A stretch of DNA of 64,000 nt from the NCBI GenBank assembly GCA_036835325.1, contig DAITMF010000012.1, positions 1 through 64,000 on the forward strand. Reading direction: 5' to 3'. The stretch's first letter is position 1. Each line of letters opens with the position of its first letter. Source of the DNA: CAMCHP01 sp036835325 (GTDB lineage Bacteria > Bacteroidota > Bacteroidia > Flavobacteriales_D > Sanyastnellaceae). The notes beneath the pieces are model-generated. The model was not told the DNA's origin, made no database searches, and saw only the letters and a program-made list of their open reading frames with translations. Below are positions 27,094 to 35,394 of the stretch, one piece after another. The translations under genes and the position numbers were made by a program.

Positions 27094-28023
27094 ATGAAAC
27101 GAATCATCACCCTTTTCATCGCCTTCCTTGGTTTGGTTCAGATGAGCCAAGCCCAGCAGGAATTGATGGTTAGCCAGTACATGTTCAATGGACTTCTTTT
27201 GAACCCGGCCTATGCCGGCACAAGAGACTATTGGTCAGCCACTGCGCTTCACCGCAGCCAATGGATGAAGTTCGAAGGAGCGCCGACTACGCAAGTTGTG
27301 GGCATCGACGGATCCATTGCAAAAGATCGCTTAGGTGTAGGTCTTGTGGTTAACAACGACCGTATTGGTATCACGTCGGCTCTTGATGTATCGGCCAACA
27401 TTGCTTACCACTTGCAACTTACCGCGAAGAGTACGCTTTCGTTCGGTCTTCGTGCAGGCGCAGCTTCTTACAGCGCGCGTTTGAGTGAATTGGTAGCATG
27501 GGATCCGGGCGACAATGTGTATGCCACCGGAGATATCCAAGGGCAGTTTGTACCGAAGTTTGGTTTTGGTATGTACTGGCACAATGACCGCTATTATGCA
27601 GGTTTGTCGGTTCCTTTGGTTTACTCCATTGACGATGCCATCATCATTGACAATTCGGTTACCAGCAACTACTTTACGCAGCACTACTATTTCAACGCCG
27701 GAGGTGTGTTCGATGCAGGAGCGAACTTGGCGATTAAGCCATCGTTCTTGGTGAAGTACCACCCATCGGCTCCTGTGCAGGTTGACCTCAACTGTAACTT
27801 TCTTATTTACCGCCGCCTTTGGCTTGGAGCAGGTCTCCGCACAGGTGATGCGTTGATTGGTATGATTGAGTACAACATTACACCTCAACTGCGCATGGGC
27901 TACGCCTATGATTACACCCTGAGTGACATCAACACCTATTCAAGCGGTTCACATGAAGTGATGCTCGGTTTTGATTTCGGCTCAGACATCCTAGTCAAAA
28001 AACGTTCACCGCGATACTTCTAA
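27094..28023 (+). CDS. PorP/SprF-family type IX secretion membrane protein
   Basis: The 309-residue protein has a signal peptide ending SQAQ. The family signature follows directly: QQELMVSQYMFNGLLLNPAYAG, then LHRSQWMKFEGAPTT. The rest is a beta-barrel-type chain with PSFLVKYHPSAPVQVDLN and ends in a positively charged RSPRYF. PorP/SprF proteins sit in the outer membrane and assist export or attachment of partner proteins that carry type B sorting domains. The gene lies 12 bases after such a partner, the usual pairing. It is not necessarily the single core PorP of the genome. Confidence 0.93.
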   Translation: MKRIITLFIAFLGLVQMSQAQQELMVSQYMFNGLLLNPAYAGTRDYWSATALHRSQWMKFEGAPTTQVVGIDGSIAKDRLGVGLVVNNDRIGITSALDVSANIAYHLQLTAKSTLSFGLRAGAASYSARLSELVAWDPGDNVYATGDIQGQFVPKFGFGMYWHNDRYYAGLSVPLVYSIDDAIIIDNSVTSNYFTQHYYFNAGGVFDAGANLAIKPSFLVKYHPSAPVQVDLNCNFLIYRRLWLGAGLRTGDALIGMIEYNITPQLRMGYAYDYTLSDINTYSSGSHEVMLGFDFGSDILVKKRSPRYF

Positions 28024-28026
28024 ACC

Positions 28027-30012
28027 ATGATTAAGACATCCATCCGTCTCACTCTTATAGCCATGACCTTGGTGTTTCTAGGGTCATGTGCCCGCGTGAA
28101 CCTCAAAGACGGCATGCAGGCTTACGATGAACTTCGTTACCAAGATGCCATTCAGCATTTGGGCAAAGGCTTGGAAAAGCTTGACGATGAGTCTGCTCGC
28201 CGCGCATACGCTGCATCGTTGTACCAAACCCATCGATTTGCTGAGGCACGCGTTCAATATGAAATTCTTGCAGCTAAACCGGGCTTCAGTGATGCAGATC
28301 GCATTAACTACGGGCGCACACTTATGGCGTTGAAGCAGTACGAAGATGCCGAAGCCGTGTTCAATGGGATTTTATCCCGCGACCCAAACAACAAAGTTGC
28401 GCAGAGTTTGAGCACTTCAAGTAAACGCGCTCCGGCAATGCGCCGAGACTCAAGTTTGTACGACGTAAGTCAAGTGTTTACTGAAGGGCTAACCACTGCG
28501 TATGCTCCATTTGTAAAAGATGGGAAAGTCTATTTCTCCGGCTCCAAAACCGTTGTTGGCGAAAAAGACGCATATACCGGTTTGGGCTTCACTGACCTGT
28601 ACGTTGCCCCTTTGAATGGGCCAAACATGAGCAAGCCTGAAAAAGTAGCCGGTGTGAACGGTTCGTACCACGACGGTATCGCAACCCTTTCACCTGACGG
28701 GTCGACCATGGTTTTGACCCGCAGCAACTACAGCACCGGAAAAAAACTTGAGGTGAATGACCAGTCGGTCAATACCATGCAGCTCTACACTTCAACGATG
28801 AGCGAAGATGGGAAGTGGAGCACACCTGTGCTTTTGCCGTTCTGCAAATCATCGAACATGTATGCCCACCCGAGCTTTTCACCGGACGGTAAAATGCTCT
28901 ACTTCTCATCTGACATTTCGGATGGTTTTGGAGGGATGGATTTGTACAGCGTAAGCTTTGAAAACGGCTCGTGGGGTACGCCTAGCAACCTCGGCGCCAG
29001 CATTAATACTGCGGGGAATGAAGTGTTCCCTAGCTTCCGCTCGGCTGATTCACTTTATTTCAGTTCGAATGCACACCAAACCCTTGGAGGATTGGACATT
29101 CTTTACAGCGTTAAGCGAGGCAACAGCTGGGGTGAGCCTGTTCAACTCCCTTACCCTGTTAATACCAGTTTTGACGATTTCGGCATGGCCTTCACCAATG
29201 ACGGAACTACCGGCTTCTTCTCTTCGGACCGTTCAGGACGTGACAACATTTACGCCTTTATCGCCAACGACAACGCCTACAGTTTAAGCGGCCTTGTCAC
29301 CCGGAAATACGATGGTACACCCATCGAGGGTGCTAAAATCACCATTCAAAACCTTACCGACGGCACCGAAGAGGTGTTCATGAGCGATGAGCTCGGTATG
29401 TTTGAGAATGCGCTCACCGGAGGGAAGGATTACAAAATCAAGGTGGAGAAAGACGGGTTCTTTGCTGTTTCGGAGAACGTTTCTACGAAGAACAGTTCAG
29501 GCGATCGCGAAGTGAAATTGAACCTTGAATTGCTTGACTTGAGCAATCCCGATGACACAGCCAACACCGGCGGTGACAATGGCTCAGGCAATGGAGACAA
29601 CACCGGTTCAGGAAACCAAACAGGTGATGGTAAGCTACCCAAAGGGATCAATGCAAACTCACCTTACCAGATTCCAAACATCCTTTGGGATTATAACAAA
29701 GCCGACATTCGCGAAGACGCGCGGCCGTACCTCGACTACATTGCGAAATTGTTGCGTGATAACCCCGGTTTGAAAGTGGAGGTAAGCTCACACGCTGACG
29801 CCCGTGGCAGCGATTTCTACAACGATGAACTGTCAAACCGCCGTGCCCAAGCCGTATCGCAGTACCTGGTAAGCAAAGGGGTTAAGCGTTCGATGTTGAT
29901 TAGTCGCGGCTACGGCAAGCGAAAGCTACTGAACCAATGCAGCGATGGCGTCGAGTGCACCGAAGCTCAGCACCAAGTCAACCGCCGAACTGAGTTCAAA
30001 GTCATCAATTGA
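28027..30012 (+). CDS. PorE-like OmpA-family lipoprotein
   Basis: The 661-residue protein has a lipobox GSC (Cys21). Residues about 25-125 are tetratricopeptide-like helices (YQDAIQHLGKGLEKL, YEDAEAVFNGIL). About 150-415 is a PD40/WD40-like propeller (HPSFSPDGKMLYFSSD, VFPSFRSADSLYFSSN). About 420-500 is a carboxypeptidase-regulatory-like beta domain (GTPIEGAKITIQN). After a Gly/Asn/Thr linker, 540-661 is an OmpA peptidoglycan-binding domain (SSHADARGSDFYNDELSNRRAQ). This is the four-domain layout of PorE, which ties the type IX machinery to the cell wall. The start lies 3 bases after the PorP/SprF gene. Confidence 0.9.
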   Translation: MIKTSIRLTLIAMTLVFLGSCARVNLKDGMQAYDELRYQDAIQHLGKGLEKLDDESARRAYAASLYQTHRFAEARVQYEILAAKPGFSDADRINYGRTLMALKQYEDAEAVFNGILSRDPNNKVAQSLSTSSKRAPAMRRDSSLYDVSQVFTEGLTTAYAPFVKDGKVYFSGSKTVVGEKDAYTGLGFTDLYVAPLNGPNMSKPEKVAGVNGSYHDGIATLSPDGSTMVLTRSNYSTGKKLEVNDQSVNTMQLYTSTMSEDGKWSTPVLLPFCKSSNMYAHPSFSPDGKMLYFSSDISDGFGGMDLYSVSFENGSWGTPSNLGASINTAGNEVFPSFRSADSLYFSSNAHQTLGGLDILYSVKRGNSWGEPVQLPYPVNTSFDDFGMAFTNDGTTGFFSSDRSGRDNIYAFIANDNAYSLSGLVTRKYDGTPIEGAKITIQNLTDGTEEVFMSDELGMFENALTGGKDYKIKVEKDGFFAVSENVSTKNSSGDREVKLNLELLDLSNPDDTANTGGDNGSGNGDNTGSGNQTGDGKLPKGINANSPYQIPNILWDYNKADIREDARPYLDYIAKLLRDNPGLKVEVSSHADARGSDFYNDELSNRRAQAVSQYLVSKGVKRSMLISRGYGKRKLLNQCSDGVECTEAQHQVNRRTEFKVIN

Positions 30013-30032
30013 TTTGCGCTCCTAATGCGCAT

Positions 30033-30062
30033 AAAAAAAGGCCGCAAATTGCGGCCTTTTTT
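30033..30062. terminator. bidirectional terminator closing the adhesin cluster
   Basis: The stem GGCCGC/GCGGCC (30040-30045, 30051-30056), extendable by AA/TT, is flanked by seven A on the left and six T on the right. It lies between the convergent PorE-like gene and the helical-repeat gene and can serve both. Confidence 0.92.
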
Positions 30063-30081
30063 ATTGATTGAACTTGCAGGT

Positions 30082-31608
30082 TCACACGGCACGACGTTGC
30101 CCAACGGCGACATCGTTTGTTGACAGATGGCCTTCGGCCCATCCGACGAAGTCGAAAAACTTCAGAACGATACGGTCTTCGGGTTCAAGAGCACGCTGAC
30201 GAACATCAACCAAGAAGGTTTCGAAATGCTTGCGGCGGTCAGAATCGCTTGTAGTCCGGATGAGCTTACGAACGTATTCGATGACCATTTTCTCCAAGCC
30301 GTAATCGCGTTGACGCTTTGAAAGGTAGCGTTGAGTCGACTTGGTGATGTACTCAAGCAAGTCGTAATTGCCTAGCTCGTAGTGCACGACCAAGTTGAAA
30401 AGGCGTGCGTAGCTGTAAACGTCTTGGCGCAATGTATTCTCGTTATCGTTGAGTACTTTATTGAGCCACTGGAGTGACTTGTTGTAGTTACCGGTTGAAA
30501 AATAGAAGCTGGCGATTTGGTAGGAGAAGGTAAGCACCTGCTCTTTGTGCAGTTTACCTTCGCTGTCGGCCATACCTTCTGTGATTTCATCAACAACTGC
30601 GTAGCCGCGCTCGTAGTCTTTGGTGAGTTGCGCAATTTGAAGTTCAGCAACCGTTGCGTTCTTGAAAATGCTCAAGAGTATGTCAGTGCTTGCAAACTCA
30701 CGCTCTTCAGCAAGCTTGCGCATTTCAGCTGTGCGCACCAACGCTTCTTGGTACTGCTTGCTATCAATCAGGCAGAAGATGATGTAATTCAGTGTTTTAA
30801 CATAGCGTTTTGCCAGATCTTGACGCAGATGCGGGTTTTCGTCTACGATTTCTTTCACCCGCATGAACTTGGCTTGGGCGACATCGTAATTGCCCTCGGC
30901 AATGTTGCAAAATCCTTGGGTGTAGTAACAGATTGTGGCTGCACGCTTCGACAATGCCGTATTTTTCCCCTTGATGAGTGGGTGATTCTTGATTTCGTCG
31001 ACGATGTTTTTCTCTTCTTCGTTACGGACGAAACCTCCGCTGCGGAACACGTAATTGATCTTTGAGTAGAGAACGTGGTACGCCGCAAGGTTGCGGAGTT
31101 TCTCGATGACTTCTTGCTCTTCGCGGATCAACAGATCGAGGTCTTTGGTAAATTGGCCGTCTTCAAGCGCTTCTTCGAGGAGCATCTTCTCCCAGCTAAT
31201 GAGTTCGAAGAGGTAGTAAAACTTCTCGTGGTCAATCGCGAGTTTCTTCGCTCGCATCAAAAACTTGTTGCATTCTTTAAAGAGTGCCTTGTTGTAGAGA
31301 ATTTCGATGTTCTTGATTTCCTGCTTCAACACCGAACTTACGCTGTTGTCGGCGTGGTAGGCCCGAAGGCTTTTGAGGATTAGCTTGTACAGGTGATTTT
31401 TTTCAGAAGGAAAATGCTTGATGAAAATCTCCTTGCGAAATTGCTGTTTGATTGCGCCCTCGTCGTAGTCTACTTGACGATCAATCGCATCAAAAATCTT
31501 CAGGTAGTTCTTATCACCCGTTTGCAACGACGATGAAAGTTTGAAAAAGCGCTTCTCACTTTTGGTGAGCGACTTAATCAGGTCGAACAGTTCTGTTGAC
31601 GGCTTCAT
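30082..31608 (-). CDS. cytoplasmic helical-repeat (tetratricopeptide-like) protein of unknown function
   Basis: The protein has 508 residues from ATG 31608; the upstream extension to 31680 has no support. It is almost wholly helical and charged, with a conserved-looking start (STELFDLIKSLTKSEKRFFKLSSS). Repeat-like helix pairs of about 35-40 residues follow (GFCNIAEGNYDVAQAKFMRV, QIASFYFSTGNYNKSLQWLN). There is no signal peptide, no membrane segment and no catalytic motif. Similar proteins of about 500 residues are widespread in Flavobacteriia under the name hypothetical protein. It is a single gene between two terminators, so it has its own promoter, which I could not identify. Confidence 0.85.
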   Translation of the reverse strand: MKPSTELFDLIKSLTKSEKRFFKLSSSLQTGDKNYLKIFDAIDRQVDYDEGAIKQQFRKEIFIKHFPSEKNHLYKLILKSLRAYHADNSVSSVLKQEIKNIEILYNKALFKECNKFLMRAKKLAIDHEKFYYLFELISWEKMLLEEALEDGQFTKDLDLLIREEQEVIEKLRNLAAYHVLYSKINYVFRSGGFVRNEEEKNIVDEIKNHPLIKGKNTALSKRAATICYYTQGFCNIAEGNYDVAQAKFMRVKEIVDENPHLRQDLAKRYVKTLNYIIFCLIDSKQYQEALVRTAEMRKLAEEREFASTDILLSIFKNATVAELQIAQLTKDYERGYAVVDEITEGMADSEGKLHKEQVLTFSYQIASFYFSTGNYNKSLQWLNKVLNDNENTLRQDVYSYARLFNLVVHYELGNYDLLEYITKSTQRYLSKRQRDYGLEKMVIEYVRKLIRTTSDSDRRKHFETFLVDVRQRALEPEDRIVLKFFDFVGWAEGHLSTNDVAVGQRRAV

Positions 31609-31711
31609 AGGCTTTGGTTTCCTCGTTGGACAGTGCGAACATTTAGCACTCCAATAATACAGATACAAGCATCCTAGCACCTACCCTACCGTGCCGAAAA
31701 AAAACAGTTAT

Positions 31712-31748
31712 AAAAAAGAGGCCGACGCTTATTAAATAATTGTCGGCC
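31712..31748 (-). terminator. second terminator-like hairpin downstream of the 31875-34025 gene
   Basis: The stem GGCCGAC/GTCGGCC (31720-31726, 31742-31748) has an AT-rich partly palindromic loop and is followed on the minus strand by TCTTTTTT. It lies about 85 bases beyond the first terminator and in front of the helical-repeat gene. It may be a back-up terminator or the end of a separate short transcript. Confidence 0.65.
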
Positions 31749-31768
31749 CCTATTCCACTCTGCCCTAT

Positions 31769-31815
31769 GTTCGCAGTGTATCATCCGTTTCCTTGTTTCT
31801 CGGATGAATGCGAAC
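31769..31815. other. unexplained two-part hairpin in the 31609-31874 intergenic region
   Basis: This 266-base region, the longest without a gene here, holds two terminators and between them an inverted repeat. The outer stem is GTTCGCA/TGCGAAC (31769-31775, 31809-31815), followed by a small internal loop. The inner stem is TCATCCG/CGGATGA (31781-31787, 31801-31807) around a 13-base loop. There is no poly-T end and no open frame of note. It could be part of a small RNA or a processed 3' end. Confidence 0.5.
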
Positions 31816-31831
31816 AGGTTTATTTCTCGTG

Positions 31832-31872
31832 TAAAAACCGCAGGCGTCAACGGAGGCCTGCGGTCTTTTTTT
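31832..31872 (-). terminator. intrinsic terminator of the second T9SS cargo gene
   Basis: The stem ACCGCAGGC/GCCTGCGGT (31837-31845, 31856-31864) is followed on the minus strand by five T. On the plus side seven T (tcttttttt) follow, so it is strong in both directions, though no + strand gene needs it. It begins 3 bases after the stop codon at 31875. Confidence 0.85.
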
Positions 31873-31874
31873 GG

Positions 31875-34025
31875 TCAGAGTTTAATCAATTGCTGCGATG
31901 AATTTCCAATCTTCATAAGGTATACGCCCGGGGCGAGGAGCGACACATTGATGTGTTCACCCGACCGAAGTACTTGCCCCGACAACAGCACACGTCCATC
32001 CAAACCATAAATTTCAAAATCGCCAATGGCATTCACACGTACCGATTCTCGCGCAGGGTTCGGGAATACACTGAAGGTCGCGTTGGCTGATTCATGGATC
32101 GTTGTTGCAAAAATCGTAGCGGAACCTGAGCAGCCGACGCTGTTGGTGACTTCAACGGTGTAGTCTCCGGCAGGGCCTTGGTATGGAATTGACTGTCCGT
32201 TCTCATTTGGAACCAATACTCCGTTGAAGAACCACGTATACGAAGCGAATGGTAAAGTGACCTCAACGCCGCTGCCGGTATCTTGGAGTTGCGGAGACGG
32301 ATTCGAACTGACGTTAATTACTGGCCCCAGGCCGCTTGATATTAGCAGATTTGGACAAAGATCAGGCGCGATGGCAGCCACGTACTCACCCGGCTGAGTA
32401 ACAATGAGTGGATTGTCGTTAACCCCTACAATTTCACTGCCATTGAGGAACCAAAATACGGTGCCATCGGCTCCGAGCGCTTCGAGTGTTGTCGACTCAC
32501 CTTCACAAAGATCGGTCTCTGTAGATGCCACCACGGTTGGCGCAAACACCCATTGATCAACGGTAAGCGCATTCGATTGCACCACGCAATCGCCAAGAGT
32601 GACCACACACCAGAGCTCGAACAACACCAAATCGCTTGTGATGTCGAGCGTGTTCGAGTTTGCCCCCTCGATTGGCATTGTGTTGCCGCCAAACATAGGT
32701 GTGCTGAACCATTGGTAGCTTTCAAAGCCCTCTGGTACAGAAGCCTCTTCGATGATGCCTTCGCAAATGATCAGTTCATTGCCAAGGTCGATGTTGACTT
32801 CAAAATCACACGGATCACCTCCTGAGCTGTTCAGGCGCACGTTGTCAATGAACAAGGTAGAGCCGATTTCGGGAGTAAACTGCGTTACGCCATTGAAACC
32901 TTCAGCGCTGGAAAAGAATGCGATTGCAACGTAGTTAACATCCATGAAGCCCATCATCCAAGCCAGGTCAATAGCGAATTCAGTGTAGCTTGTTTGAGGT
33001 TCCAAAGTCGTTGCCCAAAAGGAAATTTCGGAGGGATCAGGCGACAGGGTTTCACTCATCACCACAACGACATACGCTGAATCACTCCCAACAGCGGTGT
33101 ATTTGTAATCAAAGGTAAATCCATCAAAATCACCGGGCACGAAAATGGATGGCTCCAGGCCGTTATCACTGATTTGCCCCTGTGTAAGCAAGGCAGGTGT
33201 GGTGTTTCCGTCGACCTCTTGGGTGGTCAGCTGCACCGCAAAGTCACCCGACGATGCGTCGGTGGTTTGCTCAACTAGGTTAAGACCTGGAAAGATCAAA
33301 CCTCCCCAAGCGGTGGGCTGAAAAACAATGGTTGCATTGAACCACTCTTCAAAATCGCCACCCGGAACGGTTTGATTGCTGCCCACGAATTGGAGGTTAT
33401 CGACCTCGATGAAATCGCCTGGAAATACTTCTCCATCGTTTTCGAATACTGCATTGGTGGCAAATCCGACAACGCACTCATCCACTTCCGAAGGCAAAGC
33501 CGGAAAGATGTTGAATGTTTCGGTTTGAAAGCTGGCTTGGACTCCTGCAATGGGGAAGATGTACGTTCCCGGGAGGAGGTTACCGACACCCACCGGAACG
33601 CCATTTAATTTGAATTGCAGGATGACAAAGCCCGGTGAATTGGGGTTCACATTGTAGCGCAAGTCGCAACTAAAGGCAGAAACCGACTGATCGGTGAACG
33701 GGAAACCGTTTTCGAAGATGACTTCTTCTCCGTCATCTTCAGGTACGCTTCCCCAGATGGCGAAGCCAACCTCAGGGCCGAATTGGGTCATGGTTGACTC
33801 AATCCGCATAGCGCTGCCTCCACCACTGCCATTGACTTCGTACATTGAAAGTACTTGGTCAGAGAAGTAGGTGACTTCATTTGACGAAATAAAGGAGACC
33901 GCATTCGCTACAGGTTCTTCAAACGTAGGTAGATTTTGCCATTGTTCGAAGCTCCCGTTGAGGAGTTGTGAAAGGAGGGCGAATGGGAATCCTCCACAGA
34001 TGAGAAAGAGCAGGTGTTTGCGCAT
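31875..34025 (-). CDS. T9SS cargo protein with two jelly-roll-like modules, type A sorting domain
   Basis: The 716-residue protein has a short signal peptide (LLFLICGGFPFALLSQ). Two similar modules open with LLNGSFEQWQN (about residue 21) and VPGGDFEEWFN (about 222). Each runs as beta-rich sequence of the type seen in surface carbohydrate-binding-like proteins. Ig/PKD-like segments follow (CEGESTTLEALG, SYTWFFNG, GDYTVEVTNSVGC). The last 75 residues (FSVFPNPARESVRV, IYGLDGRVL, LAPGVYLMKIG) form a type A sorting domain for type IX export. No catalytic motif is recognised. The start codon abuts the poly-T of the eno terminator, so no room remains for a ribosome-binding site of the classic kind. 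Confidence 0.9.
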   Translation of the reverse strand: MRKHLLFLICGGFPFALLSQLLNGSFEQWQNLPTFEEPVANAVSFISSNEVTYFSDQVLSMYEVNGSGGGSAMRIESTMTQFGPEVGFAIWGSVPEDDGEEVIFENGFPFTDQSVSAFSCDLRYNVNPNSPGFVILQFKLNGVPVGVGNLLPGTYIFPIAGVQASFQTETFNIFPALPSEVDECVVGFATNAVFENDGEVFPGDFIEVDNLQFVGSNQTVPGGDFEEWFNATIVFQPTAWGGLIFPGLNLVEQTTDASSGDFAVQLTTQEVDGNTTPALLTQGQISDNGLEPSIFVPGDFDGFTFDYKYTAVGSDSAYVVVVMSETLSPDPSEISFWATTLEPQTSYTEFAIDLAWMMGFMDVNYVAIAFFSSAEGFNGVTQFTPEIGSTLFIDNVRLNSSGGDPCDFEVNIDLGNELIICEGIIEEASVPEGFESYQWFSTPMFGGNTMPIEGANSNTLDITSDLVLFELWCVVTLGDCVVQSNALTVDQWVFAPTVVASTETDLCEGESTTLEALGADGTVFWFLNGSEIVGVNDNPLIVTQPGEYVAAIAPDLCPNLLISSGLGPVINVSSNPSPQLQDTGSGVEVTLPFASYTWFFNGVLVPNENGQSIPYQGPAGDYTVEVTNSVGCSGSATIFATTIHESANATFSVFPNPARESVRVNAIGDFEIYGLDGRVLLSGQVLRSGEHINVSLLAPGVYLMKIGNSSQQLIKL

Positions 34026-34057
34026 AAAAAAGGTGTTAATTCCTCAAAATTAACACC
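34026..34057 (-). terminator. terminator of the carA-eno unit
   Basis: The stem GGTGTTAAT/ATTAACACC (34032-34040, 34049-34057) with an 8-base loop is followed on the minus strand by six T. The T run ends at the base next to the start codon of the T9SS gene at 34025. Confidence 0.85.
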
Positions 34058-34110
34058 TTCTGAAAATCAATCTACGTTTCAGTGAATCAGTTATTCACCA
34101 AAGGGGCTGT

Positions 34111-35391
34111 TCAGCTGCGGAAGTTTCGTCCGGGGAAGTACGCCATACGACCGAGTTGCTCTTCGATTCGGAGCAATTGGTTGTACTTGGCAATTCTGTC
34201 TGAGCGTGACGCTGAACCTGTTTTAATTTGGCCGGTGTTGAGCGCTACGGCGAGGTCAGCGATGATGCTGTCTTCGGTTTCTCCCGAGCGATGGCTCATT
34301 ACTGAGCTCATGCCATACTTGCGGCCGAGGTTAACGGCATCAATGGTTTCAGTAAGGGTTCCGATTTGGTTCACTTTGATAAGGATGGCGTTAGCGGCCT
34401 CTTCTTCAATTCCTTTTCGGATGCGTTCGGTATTGGTTACGAACAGGTCATCGCCAACGATTTGCACGTGGTCACCAATGCGTTCATTGAGGAGTTTCCA
34501 TCCGTCCCAGTCATCTTCGGCGCATCCATCTTCGATGCTAATAATCGGGTATTTTCGGCTCCATTCCTCCCAAAGCCCTACCAGTTCTGAGGCCGTCATT
34601 TCATCGCCTGTTGAATGGAAGGTGTAGCGTTGTTTCTCGGCGTTGTAGAACTCAGATGAGGCAGCATCGAGTGCGATAAGGATATCGTCGCCCGGTTTAT
34701 ACCCTGCGGCTTCAATGGCTTTCATAACGTACTGAAGGGCTTCTTCATTCGAAGCGAGGTTTGGTGCGAATCCACCTTCATCGCCCACATTGGTTGAATG
34801 GCCATTTTTCTTCAATACTGCTTTGAGGTGGTGAAAGACTTCGGTGCCCATGCGCAAAGCTTCAGAGAAGGTGCTTCCACCCACCGGCATGATCATAAAC
34901 TCTTGCACGTCAATCTTGTTGTCGGCATGTGAACCTCCGTTAAGGATGTTCATCATTGGTACGGGCAAGGTGTTGGCACTTACGCCACCGATGTAGCGGT
35001 AAAGCGGTTGACCGCAAGACTCTGCAGCAGCGCGGGCTACGGCCAGCGACACACCGAGGATGGCATTTGCGCCGAGGATGCCTTTGTTGGGTGTACCGTC
35101 GATGCCAATCATTGCGCGATCAATGAGGTTTTGATCGTAGATATAGGCACCTGTGAGTTCTTCGTTAAGGGTGTTGTTGACGTTTTCAACGGCGCGTAGC
35201 ACACCTTTGCCCATGTAAATCTGGGCGTCATTGTCGCGCAGCTCAGCCGCTTCGTGCACCCCGGTAGACGCGCCTGACGGCACAGCAGCGCGGCCTACGA
35301 CACCTTGGTCGGTGTACACTTCAACTTCAACGGTTGGATTGCCGCGCGAATCGAGGATTTGGCGGGCATGGATTTTGGCGATGTAGCTCAT
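34111..35391 (-). CDS. eno: enolase
   Basis: The 426-residue enzyme converts 2-phosphoglycerate to phosphoenolpyruvate in glycolysis and the reverse in gluconeogenesis. The N-terminal ARQILDSRGNPTVEVEV and GASTGVHEA motifs, metal ligands in ALDAASSEF, SIEDGCAEDD and VGDDLFVTN, the catalytic lysine in ILIKVNQIGTLTET and the signature SVMSHRSGETED are all present. It lies 3 bases after carA and is closed by its own terminator, so the two genes share a message. Confidence 0.98.
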   Translation of the reverse strand: MSYIAKIHARQILDSRGNPTVEVEVYTDQGVVGRAAVPSGASTGVHEAAELRDNDAQIYMGKGVLRAVENVNNTLNEELTGAYIYDQNLIDRAMIGIDGTPNKGILGANAILGVSLAVARAAAESCGQPLYRYIGGVSANTLPVPMMNILNGGSHADNKIDVQEFMIMPVGGSTFSEALRMGTEVFHHLKAVLKKNGHSTNVGDEGGFAPNLASNEEALQYVMKAIEAAGYKPGDDILIALDAASSEFYNAEKQRYTFHSTGDEMTASELVGLWEEWSRKYPIISIEDGCAEDDWDGWKLLNERIGDHVQIVGDDLFVTNTERIRKGIEEEAANAILIKVNQIGTLTETIDAVNLGRKYGMSSVMSHRSGETEDSIIADLAVALNTGQIKTGSASRSDRIAKYNQLLRIEEQLGRMAYFPGRNFRS

Positions 35392-35394
35392 GAT

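Noticed and set aside
27331..27888. 185-codon minus-strand frame inside the PorP/SprF gene
   Set aside because: It is antisense to a clear family member, without a signal, domain or spacing to support it.
31804..32010. 68-codon + strand frame starting in the intergenic region
   Set aside because: It runs straight through a strong terminator hairpin and into the antisense of the T9SS sorting domain.
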